Assembly: GCF_022012415.1 (NCBI RefSeq)
Contig: NZ_JAKLTR010000024.1
Location: forward strand, 26,612-90,611
Direction of reading: 5' to 3'
Origin: Terrimonas ginsenosidimutans
GTDB taxonomy: Bacteria > Bacteroidota > Bacteroidia > Chitinophagales > Chitinophagaceae
Length of the DNA stretch: 64,000 nt
Shown here: positions 61,960-64,000 of the stretch, piece by piece
Position numbering within the stretch: the first letter of the stretch is position 1
Layout: each line of letters begins with the position of its first letter
Notes under the pieces: generated by a model
What the model saw: only the letters and a program-made list of their open reading frames with translations
The model's database searches: none
Told to the model about the DNA's origin: nothing
Program-made: the position numbers and the translations under genes

Positions 61960-63261
61960 TCATCCCCGCTCTTCTTCCATTTCCTCCCGCAATGTATCAC
62001 TCAACTTTACCAGGACTTTGTCGATCCTGTGTCCATCCATGTCGATGATCTCCAGTGTAAAGCCTTTCCATTCCAATTTGTCGCCGGTATGAGGAATACG
62101 CTCCAGCTCGTGCAGGACGAATCCGGCCAGGGTATCAAATTCCTGTTCTCCTTCATTCATCCATTCTGCTTTTTCAAAGCGGGTAAGGAAGTCATAGAAC
62201 GGGATCTGTGCGTCAACCAGGTATGTGCCGTCTTCGCGTTCGATGATCTCGTAGTCGGGAACGTCGGGTTGTGGCATGTCGCCAATGATCGCTTCAAGGA
62301 TATCGTTCAGGGTGATCATTCCTAAAATGGTCCCATATTCATCCACGATAAAGCAGGAATGAAGTTTTGATTGTTTGAACTTCTCCATCACCTGGAAGGC
62401 GGTATTGTTCTCCGGGACGAACAGGGCCGGTTGCATCAGTTCTTTGAACGGGCGGTTATCCGGACTGACATAAAGATCTTTGATCGATACAACTCCTTTA
62501 AGGTTATCGATCTCCCCGTCGCAGATAGGATAGATCGAATGCGGTTCACCCATGATCTTTTCTTTGATCTTTTCTTCGGTATCATCCTGGTTGAACCAGA
62601 TGATATCGCTGCGGTGCGTCATCAGTGAGGTGATATTACGATCGCTGAGGTGGAATACACGTTCAATGATCTCCTGTTCTGTTTCTTCGATCGTTCCCTG
62701 TTCTGTTCCTTCGCTGATGATCGCTTTGATCTCCTCTTCCGTTAGTGAATTGTCGGCTGGTTTCAGGCTGAATATGCTGATGATCAGATTGCTTGATTTG
62801 CTGAGCAGCCAGATGAACGGGTGGGTGATTAGGCTCAGAATGCGCATCGGTTTAGCCACGGCTTTTGCAATGCCTTCCGGTTTGGTCAGGCCAAGGCGTT
62901 TGGGTACCAGCTCTCCGAAAATGATCGAAAAATAAGTGACGATGATCACAACAATGACCGTCGCCAGGCCGTAGCTGTATTTGGCGAGAAATGGCCATTG
63001 TTTTAGAAACGCTGCAAAGTCGTCTGTGATCTTTTCACCGGAATAAATACCCGTCAGGATACCGATCACGGTGATGCCCATTTGAACAGTGGATAGAAAA
63101 GTTTCTGGTTTATTTGCGAGGTTCAGTGCTTCTCTTGCTTCTTTATCACCTTTGCCTGCCTGTGCTTCAAGTCTTGATTTTCTGGCAGAGACCAGCGCGA
63201 TCTCAGCCATCGAGAAAAGTCCGTTTAGCAGGATCAGACCTGCTAATATCAATATTTCCAT
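61960..63261 (-). CDS. CNNM/CorC-HlyC type membrane protein (DUF21, CBS pair, CorC_HlyC)
   Basis: 433 aa. N-terminal DUF21 domain with four membrane helices (MEILILAGLILLNGLFSMAEIALVSARKSRLE at start, in part; IIFGELVPKRLGL near 112), a CBS pair (~205-330; SIYPICDGEIDNLKGVVSIKDLY, CFIVDEYGTILGMITLNDILE) and a C-terminal CorC_HlyC domain (~345-430). Family members are linked to Mg/Co efflux; 'hemolysin' labels are historical. Its start abuts the PAP2 stop with no gap, so the two are co-transcribed. Confidence 0.95.
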   Translation of the reverse strand: MEILILAGLILLNGLFSMAEIALVSARKSRLEAQAGKGDKEAREALNLANKPETFLSTVQMGITVIGILTGIYSGEKITDDFAAFLKQWPFLAKYSYGLATVIVVIIVTYFSIIFGELVPKRLGLTKPEGIAKAVAKPMRILSLITHPFIWLLSKSSNLIISIFSLKPADNSLTEEEIKAIISEGTEQGTIEETEQEIIERVFHLSDRNITSLMTHRSDIIWFNQDDTEEKIKEKIMGEPHSIYPICDGEIDNLKGVVSIKDLYVSPDNRPFKELMQPALFVPENNTAFQVMEKFKQSKLHSCFIVDEYGTILGMITLNDILEAIIGDMPQPDVPDYEIIEREDGTYLVDAQIPFYDFLTRFEKAEWMNEGEQEFDTLAGFVLHELERIPHTGDKLEWKGFTLEIIDMDGHRIDKVLVKLSDTLREEMEEERG

Positions 63262-63879
63262 TTAAGAGGATACTGTTGGTTGTGTCCCGAAGATAGCGAT
63301 TCCGTTCCGGTTATTGAACACCGAACCGGTGAATGTGCCTATAAGCAGGCCCAACAAGGCTCCGCCGAGGATATCCAGTGGATAATGTACACCAACATAC
63401 ACTTGTGCATACGAGATAATACCTGCCCAGACCCATCCGGCGATCGCCCATCTTTTCAACCAGCTCCGGGTAGTGATATAGAAGAAGGTAGCGATGCCGA
63501 AATGATTTGCCGCATGGTTCGAGGTAAAACTAAACCCCGAGGAGCAATGATTCACCATCAGCCTCACATGCATGAAAAAGTCAGGGTCATTGCAGGGACG
63601 CAACCGCTGGAAATTATGTTTGAAGCCATAATTGCCGATCATATCCGTCAACGCAACCGTTACGATAAAGAACAGGATCCACCACGCGCCTTTGCCTTTA
63701 AAGTTCAGTAAGGCAAAAACGATCAGGAACAGGTACAAAGGCACCCAATGCAAAGCCTCCCGCATGAATGGCATCACCTGGTCAAACACAGGGTTCGTCA
63801 GATGGCTGTTCACCTGGATGAACAGCCACTGGTCTATCTTTTCGATTTTTTCCCAGAATGTAGTTGCGAGGAGGTACAT
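63262..63879 (-). CDS. PAP2 superfamily membrane phosphatase
   Basis: 205 aa from the ATG at 63879 (MYLLATTFWEKIEK); a TTG start at 63888 would add three residues and lie within the promoter box. Six membrane segments. Motif 1 KHNFQRLRP, motif 2 SNHAAN (with FTSNH in place of PSGH), motif 3 AQVYVGVHYPLD, in which the usual Ser-Arg before VYxGVH is Ala-Gln. The catalytic His and Asp remain. It could dephosphorylate undecaprenyl pyrophosphate, phosphatidate or lipid A. Operon with the CNNM-like gene. Confidence 0.9.
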   Translation of the reverse strand: MYLLATTFWEKIEKIDQWLFIQVNSHLTNPVFDQVMPFMREALHWVPLYLFLIVFALLNFKGKGAWWILFFIVTVALTDMIGNYGFKHNFQRLRPCNDPDFFMHVRLMVNHCSSGFSFTSNHAANHFGIATFFYITTRSWLKRWAIAGWVWAGIISYAQVYVGVHYPLDILGGALLGLLIGTFTGSVFNNRNGIAIFGTQPTVSS

Positions 63880-63885
63880 AGGGTT

Positions 63886-63893
63886 CAAATGTA
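63886..63893 (-). promoter_or_regulatory. Candidate minus-7 promoter box (TACATTTG) close to the PAP2 start
   Basis: Exact TAnnTTTG on the minus strand only six bases before the ATG at 63879. If used, the transcript would start at or next to the ATG. The CCGTTGTCCGTTGACC words begin immediately upstream. Confidence 0.4.
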
Positions 63894-63899
63894 AGGATT

Positions 63900-63935
63900 T
63901 ATCGTTGACCGTTGACCGTTGTCCGTTGTCCGGAA
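63900..63935. repeat. CGTTGACCGTTGTCCGTTGTCC words
   Basis: Direct repeats of GTTGACC and GTTGTCC; same words as 19838-19860 and 23930-23949. A matching inverse arm is not seen before the window ends. Confidence 0.6.
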
Positions 63936-64000
63936 TTCAAGTGAGGTGTAATAAATTGGATCTTCGTGTACAAATTAAAAGCGTGGGGCTATCGTTTATC

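Overview
The window looks like chromosome from a member of the Bacteroidota, most likely Chitinophagaceae or a close relative. The evidence is: several exact TAnnTTTG minus-7 promoter motifs just upstream of starts; a TonB-dependent receptor with an N-terminal carboxypeptidase-regulatory domain; a zinc-less ribosomal protein L36; and many secreted or lipoprotein genes of types I know from that phylum. Species cannot be read from the sequence. No tRNA, rRNA, CRISPR array, transposase or integrase was found.

Layout. 0-1.2 kb: phoH overlapping the start of a truncated lipoprotein gene. 1.2-2.9 kb: gene-free block of large direct and inverted repeats. 2.9-10.3 kb: TonB receptor, rpe, a TPR lipoprotein and a TolB-like protein transcribed divergently from overlapping promoters, a small membrane protein, a phosphoesterase and a Nudix hydrolase. 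10.4-12.8 kb: small AT-rich accessory patch with an SMI1/KNR4 (SUKH) protein, two membrane proteins and gene scraps. 12.9-14.0 kb: hmgA, then 1 kb of repeats. 15.7-19.8 kb: alpha ribosomal operon infA-rpmJ-rpsM-rpsK-rpsD-rpoA-rplQ. 20-22.5 kb: ppc. 22.7-32.1 kb (minus): gltB, gltD, amt and a porin, an ammonium uptake and assimilation cluster. 32.4-46.5 kb (minus): complete branched-chain amino acid locus leuA-leuC-methyltransferase-leuD-leuB followed by ilvE-ilvD-ilvB-ilvN-dinB-ilvC-ilvA. 46.7-54.4 kb (plus): a helical conserved protein, a lipoprotein, carA, a secreted esterase-like protein, a PrcB-like lipoprotein, aroQ, a MORN-like protein, and an SPFH/ribbon-helix-helix pair. 54.5-58 kb (minus): ethanolamine permease and ammonia-lyase. 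58-64 kb: M1 peptidase, HupE/UreJ-like protein, DUF6702-like protein, a CNNM/CorC-type protein and a PAP2 phosphatase.

Most notable: between leuB and ilvE there is what looks like a complete transcription attenuator. A TTTG-N18-TATATTTG promoter is followed by a 34-codon leader peptide in which 15 codons are Ile or Val (including nine in a row, III-VVV-III), then an intrinsic terminator 26 bases upstream of ilvE, and an 8-9 bp antiterminator helix that is mutually exclusive with it. A second regulatory candidate is a tandem palindromic operator (two TTGATATCAA boxes, 11 bp apart) lying on the promoter of the SPFH gene, whose operon also encodes a ribbon-helix-helix DNA-binding protein.

A pervasive feature is that intergenic gaps, including those inside the branched-chain locus and the ribosomal operon, are filled with long inverted repeats built from a few simple words (TTTAAAAGTTTAAA, AAAAAGTAAAAATT, CGCAAAGTACGCAAAG, CCGTTGTCCGTTGACC, GCGAATGATCGCGAATGG, GGAACGCGGCGG, ACCCCGCTTA).
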